Positions 35,536 to 44,544 of a stretch of 64,000 nucleotides of DNA are shown piece by piece. This stretch comes from Martelella alba. Lineage in GTDB: Bacteria; Pseudomonadota; Gammaproteobacteria; Enterobacterales; Enterobacteriaceae. The notes under the pieces were generated by a model. It was not told the DNA's origin. It saw nothing but the letters and a program-made list of their open reading frames with translations, and did no database searches. A program made the position numbers and the translations under genes. The DNA is taken from contig NZ_SZPQ01000003.1 of assembly GCF_005217455.1 (NCBI RefSeq), positions 269,149-333,148 on the forward strand. Direction: 5' to 3'. Each line of letters opens with the position of its first letter. Position 1 is the first letter of the stretch.

Positions 35536-35688
35536 ATGGAAAAAGTTTTTTGGTTTTTTTTCGCCGGCATGGTTTTAGGCTCAATGGCATTGCTTTTGTG
35601 TATCAATCTGGCTCAACGATTCGACCTGTTACACATGGCGCCAAGTAAATCAATGGTACAATTATTGAGTAAAATCGTCAGACGTTAA
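35536..35688 (+). CDS. Small membrane peptide, 50 residues
   Basis: An ATG at 35536 preceded by TAGAGGCGTTC opens a 50-codon frame. The product begins MEKVFWFFFAGMVLGSMALL, a single hydrophobic helix of about 25 residues, and ends in a basic tail (SKIVRR). This is the architecture of a small inner-membrane protein. I do not recognise the family. It lies between the divergent bactofilin and a GNAT gene and may be functionally tied to the bactofilin, though that is only positional. Confidence 0.55.
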   Translation: MEKVFWFFFAGMVLGSMALLLCINLAQRFDLLHMAPSKSMVQLLSKIVRR

Positions 35689-35825
35689 CATCCCTATTGA
35701 CATAGTGTTGTTCAATTGCGGTAAGGCGCAATCGGCAGCAAACCCCAGCTATCGGGATGCAGCCCTTGAGTGTTATCGCCATGACTGTTAGTTTAAGAAA
35801 ACCTTCGCGCTATCTCTAAGGAAGC

Positions 35826-36359
35826 ATGGTGTCAACCGTCATTGAAACGCCCCGACTTCTGCTTTGCCGGCATTCCCTTGAGTTGCTGGCGGGATATACG
35901 GCGTTCTGGGGTGCCTTGACGCCCACATCAAACACGATGCCAACCCCAGTACCGCTGGATTCCGAGGCGGCATGGTCCCGCCTGTTACGATTTATCGGCC
36001 ATTGGACCCTGTTGGGTTTTGGTCCATTTATCGTTATTGACAAACATGATAATCGGGTTATTGGCGAGGTTGGATTTGCATATTTCCACCGTGGCAATGG
36101 CGCGATTTTTGATGAATACCCGGAGGCGATGTGGAAAATCGATTATCACTATCAAGGGAAGGGGATCGCTTCGGAGGCTGTCCGGTCGGCTATTGTATGG
36201 TTTGAGGAACAGCGGGTGGCGAAACGGATGGTCAGCATGATCGATCCTCGTAACACTGCCTCATTACGGATCGCGATGCAGTGCGGTTTCCGCCAATTTG
36301 ACAGTACAACCTATAAAAATAATCCAGTGCTTTTGTTCGAACGATCGGTTTGCGTCTGA
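35826..36359 (+). CDS. GNAT acetyltransferase (RimJ/RimL type)
   Basis: This N-acetyltransferase of 177 residues acts with acetyl-CoA on an amine, probably a protein N-terminus or small molecule. It has the RimJ/L-type start ETPRLLLCRHSLE, the acetyl-CoA loop YHYQGKGIASEAV (an R/QxxGxG/A motif) and DPRNTASLRIAMQCGF near the C-terminus. AAGGAAGC precedes the ATG. A short inverted repeat, GTCTGAA/TTCAGAC, overlaps the stop (36354-36374). The substrate is unknown. Confidence 0.87.
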   Translation: MVSTVIETPRLLLCRHSLELLAGYTAFWGALTPTSNTMPTPVPLDSEAAWSRLLRFIGHWTLLGFGPFIVIDKHDNRVIGEVGFAYFHRGNGAIFDEYPEAMWKIDYHYQGKGIASEAVRSAIVWFEEQRVAKRMVSMIDPRNTASLRIAMQCGFRQFDSTTYKNNPVLLFERSVCV

Positions 36360-36675
36360 AGGGCGTTTTCAGACAGCCCGCAGGCACACACATGCGCCAA
36401 AATTTCCCGTTGTCTTCGCTATTAATGCCATAGAGCCTTTTTATCATTGCGTGCTGCATTGGTCGATAAGCCAGTACCGGCAAAAGCGCTTCCATTGAAC
36501 CGCATCAGGCGCCGTCGCCAAAGAAATATGAAGGCCGCCATGCCATATCAGGCGGGTACCCGCCAGCCGTGAGGCTCGCGGTCAATCCTTTGCATGATGT
36601 CGTCGATATTGGCGTGGTTGTGTTTGTGTTTGTTGTTCGCCAAGCCCATGTTGACTGGGTGTGGGCGGCATGCGT
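36360..36675. other. Intergenic, nothing recognised
   Basis: This 316-bp space separates the convergent GNAT and VOC genes. No gene, repeat or T-run terminator was recognised. Confidence 0.4.
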
Positions 36676-37515
36676 TCACCCCGTCTGAAAGCACATTGCC
36701 AGCCATTGAGCCTGCTGTTGCGTGACCAGCACACGGTTATCCTGCTCGCGCCACTGAATATCGCCCAGGGCAAGGCATTGTTTGAGCTGGCTTAGCGATG
36801 CCACCTGAAAACACAGCGCCGCCATTTTCGCCGGGGCATTTTGCGCCACGGGGGGCAGGGCGAATTCCTGGCTTGCCTGGTCATGACGGATGATACGCAA
36901 ACGACAGGTCCCAGAGTCCAGCACATAGCCGCCGTTAGCCTCCCGGCGCGGCTTGAGGCTGAATAATTGACGGTACAGCGTCAATGTACGCTCCGGTTGG
37001 GGCGTGGCGATGACAAATGCCGTCAGCGCCCGCGCGCCATTGGGATGCACTTGCCAGGCGGGCTGCCATACGGCCTCCGGTGTCTGCTGCTCGCAAAAAA
37101 AACTGAAGCCGTAATCCAGGGCGCTGGCGCGAATCCGTGAGATGCGGAATCTGGCTTCGGTCCGGCGACCATCCGGCAGGGTTACCGGGCGGGAAAACGC
37201 GGTGGGCGGTTCGCCGTCCAGTCCGCATTGTTGCAGGTGCCGCCATACGGCATGAGCGTCACGGGTTTTCCAAACCAGCCCGGCAAGGCCTGGCGCGGCC
37301 TGCCACAGCCCGCGCGAAGTCGGCTGCCTGGCGCTTTCATAACCCAGAAGTTCCAGGTAATTGTCCGCAAAAATAGCCAGATGATTGCTGGAGCCCATGG
37401 AATGATGGCCCCGCTCGCTGAGTTGAAAACCCATTCGTTGAAATAAGTGATGGGCCTGATCCAATTCGTGATCCACATTGATCACCGCATGGTCCATAAC
37501 CGGGGTAATTGGCAT
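36676..37515 (-). CDS. VOC/glyoxalase-like protein
   Basis: This protein of 279 residues has two vicinal-oxygen-chelate-like halves: an N-terminal MDHAVINVDHELDQAHHLFQ segment and a second beginning near residue 165. It resembles the glyoxalase-like domain family found with various catabolic genes. The start at 37515 follows AGAAGGAATAACCCC; an earlier in-frame start at 37614 lies inside the upstream ABC gene. It is the last gene of the Liv-type transport operon. Its reaction is unknown; metal-binding residues cannot be assigned with certainty. Confidence 0.75.
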   Translation of the reverse strand: MPITPVMDHAVINVDHELDQAHHLFQRMGFQLSERGHHSMGSSNHLAIFADNYLELLGYESARQPTSRGLWQAAPGLAGLVWKTRDAHAVWRHLQQCGLDGEPPTAFSRPVTLPDGRRTEARFRISRIRASALDYGFSFFCEQQTPEAVWQPAWQVHPNGARALTAFVIATPQPERTLTLYRQLFSLKPRREANGGYVLDSGTCRLRIIRHDQASQEFALPPVAQNAPAKMAALCFQVASLSQLKQCLALGDIQWREQDNRVLVTQQQAQWLAMCFQTG

Positions 37516-37549
37516 GGGGTTATTCCTTCTGTTATCGTCATTATTCCTG

Positions 37550-38269
37550 TCAGGCGGCGCGGCCGCCAAAGTACAATTCCCGCATGCGCGGGTCGTCCAG
37601 CAAATCCCGCGCATGACCGCTCATCGCCACTTTCCCCAGGGCCAGAACATAAGCCCGGTCGGAAATATGCAGTGCTTCCATGGCATTTTGCTCCACCATC
37701 AAAATGGTCACTTTTTCCTGGCGGCGAATGGTTTGTATTGCCCGGAAAACGTCCGTGAGCATTTTGGGCGACAACCCGGCGGAAGGTTCGTCCAGCAGCA
37801 ATACGGCCGGCTCCGGCATCAGCGCGCGGGCGAGGGCAAGGATTTGCCGCTCGCCGCCGGAAAGGGCTGAAGCGGCGCAATGCCGCTTTTTTTGCAGTAA
37901 GGGATAATGTTCAGCCAGTTGCGCCATCCGTTGCTTACATTGCCCTGGCGGTAAAAATTGCCCGCCGGTTTGCAGGTTTTCCGCGACCGTCAGGTTGTTG
38001 AATACGTTATCCAGTTGCGGGACAAACCCCAGCGCGCATTCGCGGATCTTAAGATGCGCCGGAATCCGTGCTGTTTCCCGGCTATCAATTTCCACCCGCC
38101 CCTCACGGGGGGAAACGAAACCGGCAATGGCTTTCAGCAAAGTGGATTTGCCACAGCCGTTAGGGCCAAGCAGCGTCACGATCTCCGCCTGCGCGACATG
38201 CAGTGAGATACCCTGCAGGATGTCAATCCCCGGCGTATAACCGGCCACCACGTTTTCGAGGGTAATCAT
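37550..38269 (-). CDS. Branched-chain-type ABC ATPase (LivF-like)
   Basis: This ATPase of 239 residues belongs to a Liv-type importer. Walker A is LGPNGCGKSTLLKAI, the signature ALSGGERQILALARALM and Walker B VLLLDEPSAGLS. The start overlaps the LivG-like stop as ATGA and follows GGGAGGCCAT. Such systems carry amino acids, amides or aromatic acids. Confidence 0.92.
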   Translation of the reverse strand: MITLENVVAGYTPGIDILQGISLHVAQAEIVTLLGPNGCGKSTLLKAIAGFVSPREGRVEIDSRETARIPAHLKIRECALGFVPQLDNVFNNLTVAENLQTGGQFLPPGQCKQRMAQLAEHYPLLQKKRHCAASALSGGERQILALARALMPEPAVLLLDEPSAGLSPKMLTDVFRAIQTIRRQEKVTILMVEQNAMEALHISDRAYVLALGKVAMSGHARDLLDDPRMRELYFGGRAA

Positions 38270-39045
38270 ATGGCCTCCCGTAGCGTCGCCGTGCCCTGTC
38301 CCAGGTAGGCGTCCAGTACCTGCTGGTTTTCCGCCAGTTCATCCGGGCGGCAGTTGGCGACAATCCGCCCGCGGTCCAGCACGACGCAACGCTGGCATAA
38401 TGTGTTGATAAAGTGCATATCGTGTTCAATCACCAGTAGCGAGATCCCCTGGCGGCTCAGACTGACCAAGGTTTCCACCAGATCCTGACGTAATTTGGGG
38501 TGTACGCCCGCCATGGGTTCGTCCAGCATCAGTAAGGCGGGTTTGCCCATCAGCGCGCAGGCAATGCCCAGTAACTTTTTTTGCCCGCCCGATAGCGCGG
38601 CGGCCGGAAGGTTTTTGACCTTGCTCAACAGCAAATTATCGAGTAAATCGCCGGCGCGGGCCTTATCCTCCTGTTCAGCGATGCGCCCGGAAGCCAGGCC
38701 CAGTAAGCCATTGAGTAATCCATGCCGGCGAGTGCCGGCCGCCATGACAACTTCCATTACGCTCATTTTTTCCGGCATCACCGGTAGCTGGAACGTGCGG
38801 GCGATGCCGGCCTGGATAATCCGATGGCTGGCCAGCCGTGTAATGGGCCGGCCGTTAAGGGAAATGTTGCCGCCGTCCGGACGGGTAAAGCCGGAAATCG
38901 TATTGAGCAGGGTACTTTTACCGGAACCGTTTGGTCCGAGCAGGCCAAGAATCTCCCCCTTATCGAGACTCAATGACACGGATGTCAGCACCTGATTGCC
39001 GCCAAAGGCCTTGCTGACGCCAGCCACATCCAGCAAACGGGTCAT
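38266..39045 (-). CDS. Branched-chain-type ABC ATPase (LivG-like)
   Basis: This second ATPase has 259 residues. Walker A is LGPNGSGKSTLLNTI, the signature ALSGGQKKLLGIACALM and Walker B LLMLDEPMAGVH. The C-terminal extension typical of LivG/BCA_ABC_TP is present. It starts at 39045 in an ATGA overlap with the permease gene. Confidence 0.92.
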   Translation of the reverse strand: MTRLLDVAGVSKAFGGNQVLTSVSLSLDKGEILGLLGPNGSGKSTLLNTISGFTRPDGGNISLNGRPITRLASHRIIQAGIARTFQLPVMPEKMSVMEVVMAAGTRRHGLLNGLLGLASGRIAEQEDKARAGDLLDNLLLSKVKNLPAAALSGGQKKLLGIACALMGKPALLMLDEPMAGVHPKLRQDLVETLVSLSRQGISLLVIEHDMHFINTLCQRCVVLDRGRIVANCRPDELAENQQVLDAYLGQGTATLREAI

Positions 39046-39929
39046 GATAAGATCCTTAGCTTTTCCGGTAACAGGCCCCCTGGCCGGGTCAGCAGGCACA
39101 GTAACAAGGCCAGACCCACTAGCCCCAGACGCAGGGCGCCGGTCAGGTCGGCGCTGATATGAAAATAGTCTTTGGCAAAGGGGATGAAGTTATACAGCCC
39201 TTCCACCAGTAACACGCCCAGCAATACGCCGCGCACATTGCCGATACCGCCAATCATCACCATGCTCCAGATAAGAAAGGTTTCAGAAGAGAGCAGGTAA
39301 TCCGGGCTGACGTAGTCGGTGTACCAAGCCAGCAACATGCCGGCCAGGCAGCACATGACCGCGCTGCTCATTAACGCGCGGCATTTCAGCCAGGGCAGTG
39401 CGTATCCCATGCACATCGCGAGCTGCGGTTGCTCGCGCATCAGGCGCAGCGCCCGGCCGAACCGGCTGGCGCCTATCCGCAGGCTGCAGAGCGCGGCAAG
39501 GACCACGCTGAGCAGGATGATGATGGCGAAAATACGCGTATCGGCCGCGACATCGCCGGTTGACCAGGGCGCGACTAATCCGCCGATCCCTTGCGCGCCG
39601 CCTGTCAGCGTGTCTTCATTGACCACGGCGATACGGAGAATTTCAGCCAGAGCCAGGGTGGCAATGCCCCAGTAATCGGCGGTTAACTGTCGGCCCAGCA
39701 GCGTCATCATCACGCTGATGGCCATGGCGCACAGCAGCCCGCAAGGGATCATTAGCCACAACGGCAAATCGAACCGGCTTCCCAGGCCAATAGCGTAGGC
39801 GCCTGTGCCGACAAACACGATATGGCCGAAATTCAACAAACCGGCGTAGCCCGCCTGCAAATTAAGGGCGAGGGCGACAACGGCGTAAATCCCGGCAAGG
39901 CAAAAGATATGCAGCACAAACTCAGACAC
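39042..39929 (-). CDS. Branched-chain-type ABC permease (LivM-like)
   Basis: This inner-membrane permease of 295 residues has the LivM core: NLQAGYAGLLNFGHIVFVGTGAY near the N-terminus and MIGGIGNVRGVLLGVLLVEGL later. A GTG start at 39929 fits the GGGAGGTACGCC site; an in-frame start at 39956 would lie further inside the neighbouring gene. It overlaps the LivH-like gene by 8 bp. Confidence 0.9.
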   Translation of the reverse strand: MSEFVLHIFCLAGIYAVVALALNLQAGYAGLLNFGHIVFVGTGAYAIGLGSRFDLPLWLMIPCGLLCAMAISVMMTLLGRQLTADYWGIATLALAEILRIAVVNEDTLTGGAQGIGGLVAPWSTGDVAADTRIFAIIILLSVVLAALCSLRIGASRFGRALRLMREQPQLAMCMGYALPWLKCRALMSSAVMCCLAGMLLAWYTDYVSPDYLLSSETFLIWSMVMIGGIGNVRGVLLGVLLVEGLYNFIPFAKDYFHISADLTGALRLGLVGLALLLCLLTRPGGLLPEKLRILS

Positions 39930-40815
39930 GGCGTACCTCCCGGTTAAACAGACCATAGGGGCGCAACAATAGCGCTAGCAGCAGAATGACAAAGGATGAG
40001 GCGTTTACCCAGGTCACTGGAATAAACAGTAAGTCGCCGCCAAACAGCCAGCTCCAGTCAATATTGGTGACGGTAGTTTCGGTTGCGGCGATAAGTAATG
40101 CGCCGAAAATGGCCCCCATGGGGTTTCCCAGCCCGCCAAGAATGGCGCACGCCAGGACAGGCAGCATCAGATCATTGCCTTGGTTGACCCATGCGCTGGC
40201 GTTCATCGCCAACATGCTTCCCCCCACCGCCGCCAGCATGCCCGCCACCAGGTTGACGCTGTGAATAATGGCGCTGGCGTTTAACCCGCAGGCCGTCGCC
40301 AGATCCCGGTTGCTGGCCAGCGCGCGAATGGCGCGGCCCTGTGGCGTGCGAAACAGCAATAGGCTGAATACCGCGATCAGGGCGCAGGTAACGCCCAGGC
40401 TCCAGAGTTCATCCGAGGAGACGCGCGTGTCGCCAATTTGCCAGACCGCGCTTATCGGCAGAGGATAATTAACCGGGGCCGAACCTTCGACCCCCAGGGC
40501 CAGCGCCGTCAGTACCATTGAAACCGCCAGGGAGCCAATCATGGCGTTGGCCGTTCCGCTTTTCAGCAATGGCTGGAATACCCAGTGATGCAGCAGCGTG
40601 GATAACACGCCGCAGACAAGTGCGGAAAAGACTATAGCCAGGGACAGCGGCATACCCAGACGAAGCCCGGCGGCGGTGACAAAGGCGCCGACCATGGCAT
40701 ATTGCATATGGGCGATGTTGGCGAACCGAACCAGCCCATACACCAGACTTAACCCCAGCGCGACCAGCGACAAATCCGCGGCGCGAATCAATGTATCCAT
40801 CAAAAACTGCAACAT
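39922..40815 (-). CDS. Branched-chain-type ABC permease (LivH-like)
   Basis: This permease has 297 residues and about eight helices. LivH signatures are LSLVALGLSLVYGLVRFANIAH and AILGGLGNPMGAIFGALLIA. It pairs with the LivM-like permease. The binding-protein gene is 47 bp upstream. Confidence 0.92.
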   Translation of the reverse strand: MLQFLMDTLIRAADLSLVALGLSLVYGLVRFANIAHMQYAMVGAFVTAAGLRLGMPLSLAIVFSALVCGVLSTLLHHWVFQPLLKSGTANAMIGSLAVSMVLTALALGVEGSAPVNYPLPISAVWQIGDTRVSSDELWSLGVTCALIAVFSLLLFRTPQGRAIRALASNRDLATACGLNASAIIHSVNLVAGMLAAVGGSMLAMNASAWVNQGNDLMLPVLACAILGGLGNPMGAIFGALLIAATETTVTNIDWSWLFGGDLLFIPVTWVNASSFVILLLALLLRPYGLFNREVRRV

Positions 40816-40862
40816 GTTTTTCCCCGATGATGTGGCCTGTACTGACGGGATGACCTGGCGCG

Positions 40863-41990
40863 TTACCGGGGAACCGGCACGCCGTTGCTGGCTTTCACTT
40901 TCAGGTATGGCTGGGTCTGGCGCTGGTTATCGGCATCCAGGTTTAGCGTGCCGGTAATGCCGGTAAAGGCGGGCGCGACGGTGTTCATCGCCGTTATCAT
41001 GGCGGCGGGTTCCGCGCTATGCGCTTTGTCGATGGCCGCTGCCGCCAGCATTACACTGTCCCAGGCATAGCTGCCGTAGATCGAACGCGGTTTTTCATGG
41101 AATTTTCTCTGGTAAAGTTCGGCATAGTTCCCATCGTGCCCGACGGCGGCTTGCTGATCGATGCCGGCGACTTCCATGCCGACTTTCCCATTGGTGTACT
41201 GTGCCGGGGAACCATCGATGGCCATGGTGAGATACATGCCATACCAGGGAGTTTTATCCAGACCCAATTCCCAGGCTTCCCGGTTAAGCACAATGGCATC
41301 TTGGCCGTAGCTGGTATACACATAGGCCTGGGGATGGGCGCGGGAGATTTGCTCCAGTTCGCGGCGATAAGAGGGTTGCCCGCTGGTGTAGAGCACTTTG
41401 GCGACAACCTTGCCGCCCGCTTTTTCGAAAGCGTTGGCGAACTGCTCCGCCATACTCTGGCCATAGGCGCCATCCGGGGCGATAAAGGCCACTTTGCGAT
41501 AGCCGAGTTGCTGCACATCTTGCGCCGCGAAACGGGCGGACAGGGAATCCAGACCAATCACGCTCCATGATGTCGGGCCTATTTTGCGTATATCGGTGCT
41601 GGTGCCGGAGATGTTGATGTGCAGCAGGTGATTTTTTACCAGGTATTGCCCGATGGGAATGGTAACGCTGGAGGAAAAACTGCCCACGACTAACGGCACA
41701 TGATTAACCTGGGTTAGCTTGCGCACGGCGTTTAGGCCGGTCACCGGGCTGCCGGCGGAGTCCTCGACAATGACATGCAGCGGCTGACCATTGACGCCGC
41801 CGTGCGCATTGACATTCTCCACGGCCAGTTCAATGCCGCGACGCTGGTCTTCGCCAATGCTGGCACTGGTGCCGGTTAAGGGCAAAATGGCGCCAATGGT
41901 CACATCGGCCCGGGCCGTGTGCGTTAACCCCAACAACATCATGCCTGCTAATGCCGGCAGTGTCTTGCCCTGCCCAAAAAGACTGTTCAT
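40863..41990 (-). CDS. Periplasmic substrate-binding protein (LivK/Peripla_BP_6)
   Basis: This periplasmic binding protein of the Liv importer has 375 residues. A signal peptide ends at HTARAD (about 25-30). The mature N-terminus VTIGAILPLTGTSASIGEDQRRGIELAVENVN is typical, in segments, of Leu/Ile/Val- and amide-binding proteins. It is the first gene of its operon, facing the GntR regulator, so it is probably controlled by it. The ligand is unknown; the M20 enzyme across the promoter suggests an N-acyl amino acid or amide. Confidence 0.9.
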   Translation of the reverse strand: MNSLFGQGKTLPALAGMMLLGLTHTARADVTIGAILPLTGTSASIGEDQRRGIELAVENVNAHGGVNGQPLHVIVEDSAGSPVTGLNAVRKLTQVNHVPLVVGSFSSSVTIPIGQYLVKNHLLHINISGTSTDIRKIGPTSWSVIGLDSLSARFAAQDVQQLGYRKVAFIAPDGAYGQSMAEQFANAFEKAGGKVVAKVLYTSGQPSYRRELEQISRAHPQAYVYTSYGQDAIVLNREAWELGLDKTPWYGMYLTMAIDGSPAQYTNGKVGMEVAGIDQQAAVGHDGNYAELYQRKFHEKPRSIYGSYAWDSVMLAAAAIDKAHSAEPAAMITAMNTVAPAFTGITGTLNLDADNQRQTQPYLKVKASNGVPVPR

Positions 41991-42536
41991 GTCGGTTCTC
42001 CGGTTTGCTGTTGCCGGCTGCCAAGGCCGGGAGTTTATAGCCCGCGCGGGTGTGCAGAAACATCCCTGTTAAGGGGAAACTGCGCGCTAAAGTGAATGTA
42101 AATGTGCATACACTTTTGTATAAAGCAAACTTAATGCCAGATAACCGGAAGGCCTCGCCATGAATAGGGATTTTTACAAGGTGCTGAAAGCAAATTAATG
42201 AATAAATACAACGATACGGGATAAAATTGAAAAAATCCCGCGCTCATCTTTTTTTGGTTTTCTCGGGCATTGCCTGAAAATATCTGTGCGCAAAAGTGAA
42301 TACACTTTGATTCATTTTGGCGCAGCGGTGATGCAAAATGGTGCACTTCAATGGGTTAAGTCAACTTTATGAATATAATATTGCTAATAATCAATTGGTT
42401 ATTCTCGATACGTAAGTGTATGCAATTTTGTGTTGAGTTGTTTTCTTCGCTGTGTTATCAATAAAAATAATAAGTGAAAAACCCCGTGCGATATTTTTAT
42501 TTGCGCGCTGAATGTGCGGTGAATTGAGGGGGCGGA
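41991..42536. promoter_or_regulatory. Divergent control region with three GntR-type boxes
   Basis: In this 546-bp spacer a motif GTG(C/A)ATACAC occurs twice on the plus strand (GTGCATACAC at 42104-42113; GTGAATACAC at 42296-42305). A third copy lies inverted at 42415-42424 (GTGTATGCAA, with one mismatch). The motif is a near-palindrome GTGNATNCAC, the size expected for a FadR-type GntR operator. Spacing and orientation suggest control of both divergent operons. Confidence 0.6.
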
Positions 42537-43238
42537 GTGATTGCCATTAAAAAGAAATCCCGTAGCGCCGACAGTGTGGAAAAGGTCTACGATAAAGTGA
42601 AGGGCCTGGCGATTGATTACCATTTTCGTCCCGGCGAACGGGTTAATGAAGTTGAGCTGGCCGCGCAATTGGGCGTATCGCGCACCCCGGTCAGGGAGGC
42701 GTTGAACCGGCTGGCGAAAGAGGGCTTTATGAACTTCGTGCCCAACCGGGGTTTTTATTCCCGGGACCTGACCCCGGAAGGCGTCAGGGAGCTTTATGAG
42801 GTACGTATGGTGATTGAACAGTCCACCTTTCGCTTCGCCTGCCAGCGGGCTACGGATGAGGAAATCGCCGCAACCACGGCTATCTGGGAGGAAGTCAGCC
42901 AGCATCGCCCGGCGCAAACCGAGCAGGACTGGGCGAAGATTGCCCAAATTGACGAGCGTTTTCATATGGAAATCGCCCGTATTTCCCATAATAGCCGATT
43001 ATACGAAATGCTCGACAGCTTGAATTCACTGAGCCGTTTTTTCCGGCGCATCGATCTGGAAACGCCTGTTCGCCGGAATAACGCCTATGACGAGCATGTC
43101 GACATTATCGCCGCATTACGTCAACGGGATATCGCCAAAGGCGTAAGGCTGATCGAACAGCATATTTCCTTAAGTGCCGAGCATGCCGTTGAAGTGACAA
43201 AAGAAGGGCTTGCCCGAATTTATTTCGGCAAACCCTGA
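42537..43238 (+). CDS. GntR-family regulator (FadR/FCD subfamily)
   Basis: This regulator of 233 residues has an N-terminal winged helix (about 10-75; GERVNEVELAAQLGVSRTPVREAL) and a C-terminal FCD ligand domain, with the metal/ligand-binding arginine and histidine in IDERFHMEIARIS and ALRQRDIAKGVRLIEQH. A GTG start follows GAGGGGGCGGA. It is divergent from the Liv-type operon and upstream of the M20 and ProC-like genes. It probably represses these until an acid effector is present. Confidence 0.9.
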   Translation: MIAIKKKSRSADSVEKVYDKVKGLAIDYHFRPGERVNEVELAAQLGVSRTPVREALNRLAKEGFMNFVPNRGFYSRDLTPEGVRELYEVRMVIEQSTFRFACQRATDEEIAATTAIWEEVSQHRPAQTEQDWAKIAQIDERFHMEIARISHNSRLYEMLDSLNSLSRFFRRIDLETPVRRNNAYDEHVDIIAALRQRDIAKGVRLIEQHISLSAEHAVEVTKEGLARIYFGKP

Positions 43239-43359
43239 GCCAGTGGGGCAGTCCGCGCCGGAACCGGATAGGTAATCAGGTAACAGGGATCCTACGTTTT
43301 CCGATACCCGATTCTCCGCGCGAAGCCGTGGCGCTGCGCTGTAATAATGTAGAGGAAAT

Positions 43360-44544
43360 ATGCACTCCATTCCCGAGGATATTGTTCAACAGGCCATTAC
43401 CTGGCGGCGCGAGATCCATGCGCATCCGGAAATCGGTTTACAGGAGTTTGCAACTTCGGCAAAAATCAGTGAATTATTACGGGAATTCGGCCTTGAAGTG
43501 CATACCGGTATTGCCGGTACGGGCGTGGTCGGGTTGCTTAGCCATGGCGAGGGGCCGTCAATCGCCCTTCGCGCCGATATTGACGCGCTGCCTATCCGGG
43601 AAAGTCATTCCGTGGCGTGGTGCTCCGCGTCGCCCGGCATTATGCACGCGTGCGGGCATGATGGTCATACCGCCATTTTGCTGGGGGCGGCCCGTTATTT
43701 AAGCCAGACACGGGCATTCAAAGGCACGGTCTGCTTTATTTTCCAGCCCGCGGAAGAAAACGCGGGCGGCGGGCGTTTGATGGTGGAAGAGGGCGTGTTT
43801 GAGCGCTTCCCGGTTGCCGCGGTTTATGCGCTGCACAACTGGCCGGGATTACCGGTGGGGGAGGTGGCGGTTAACGCCGGGCCCATGATGGCCTCCCAGG
43901 ACAATTTTTTTATCACGCTGACTGGCGTGGGGTGCCATGCGGCGATGCCGGAAAAAGGCGCTGATCCGGTGTTGGCCGGCGCGCATCTTATAACGGCTTT
44001 ACAAACCATCGCCACCCGCCGGCTTTCCCCGCTGGACAGCGCGGTGATAAGCGTGACGCAACTTCAGGCCGGCGAAGCGATAAATGTGGTACCGCAAACC
44101 ATGCAGTTGTCCGGCACGCTTCGTTGCCTGGGCAATGCCGCCCGGACACGCTGCCAGACGCTGATGGCGGAATACGTGGAGCAACTGGCCGGACCGTTCG
44201 GCGTCAGTGGCGCGATCCGTTGGGAATACGGTTACCCGGTGACCGTCAACCACGAAAAACAGGCCGCCATCCTGGCGGACGCGGCCCGCCACGCCCCGGG
44301 GATCACTCAGGTACACACCGGGTTACCGCCTTCCATGGCGGCGGAAGATTTCGCTTATTTGCTGGAGGCCTGCCCGGGCGCTTATCTCTGGATGGGGGCC
44401 GATGGTCCGACGCCAAGCGCTTCCTTGCACAGCCCGCATTACGATTTTAATGACCAGCTTATCGCGCCCGGTATCGGTCTTTGGGTGTCGCTGGTAGAGC
44501 GGTCATTGAATCCAGTTTCAGCCACTCGGGAGAATAAATTATGA
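43360..44544 (+). CDS. M20 amidohydrolase (hippurate/N-acyl-amino-acid hydrolase type)
   Basis: This metal-dependent hydrolase of 394 residues resembles the M20D group (HipO, IAA-amino acid hydrolases), which releases an acid from an amino-acid amide. Metal ligands are seen in IMHACGHDGHTA and FQPAEENAGGGRLM, with AVYALHNWPGLPVGE following. The N-terminus REIHAHPEIGLQEFAT is standard. It overlaps the ProC-like gene by 4 bp. Hippurate, indole-acetyl amino acids and N-acetyl amino acids are all possible substrates. Confidence 0.9.
   Translation: MHSIPEDIVQQAITWRREIHAHPEIGLQEFATSAKISELLREFGLEVHTGIAGTGVVGLLSHGEGPSIALRADIDALPIRESHSVAWCSASPGIMHACGHDGHTAILLGAARYLSQTRAFKGTVCFIFQPAEENAGGGRLMVEEGVFERFPVAAVYALHNWPGLPVGEVAVNAGPMMASQDNFFITLTGVGCHAAMPEKGADPVLAGAHLITALQTIATRRLSPLDSAVISVTQLQAGEAINVVPQTMQLSGTLRCLGNAARTRCQTLMAEYVEQLAGPFGVSGAIRWEYGYPVTVNHEKQAAILADAARHAPGITQVHTGLPPSMAAEDFAYLLEACPGAYLWMGADGPTPSASLHSPHYDFNDQLIAPGIGLWVSLVERSLNPVSATRENKL

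Noticed and set aside
36582..36773. 63-codon minus-strand frame after the VOC gene
   Set aside because: Overlaps the VOC gene in another frame; no motif or ribosome site.
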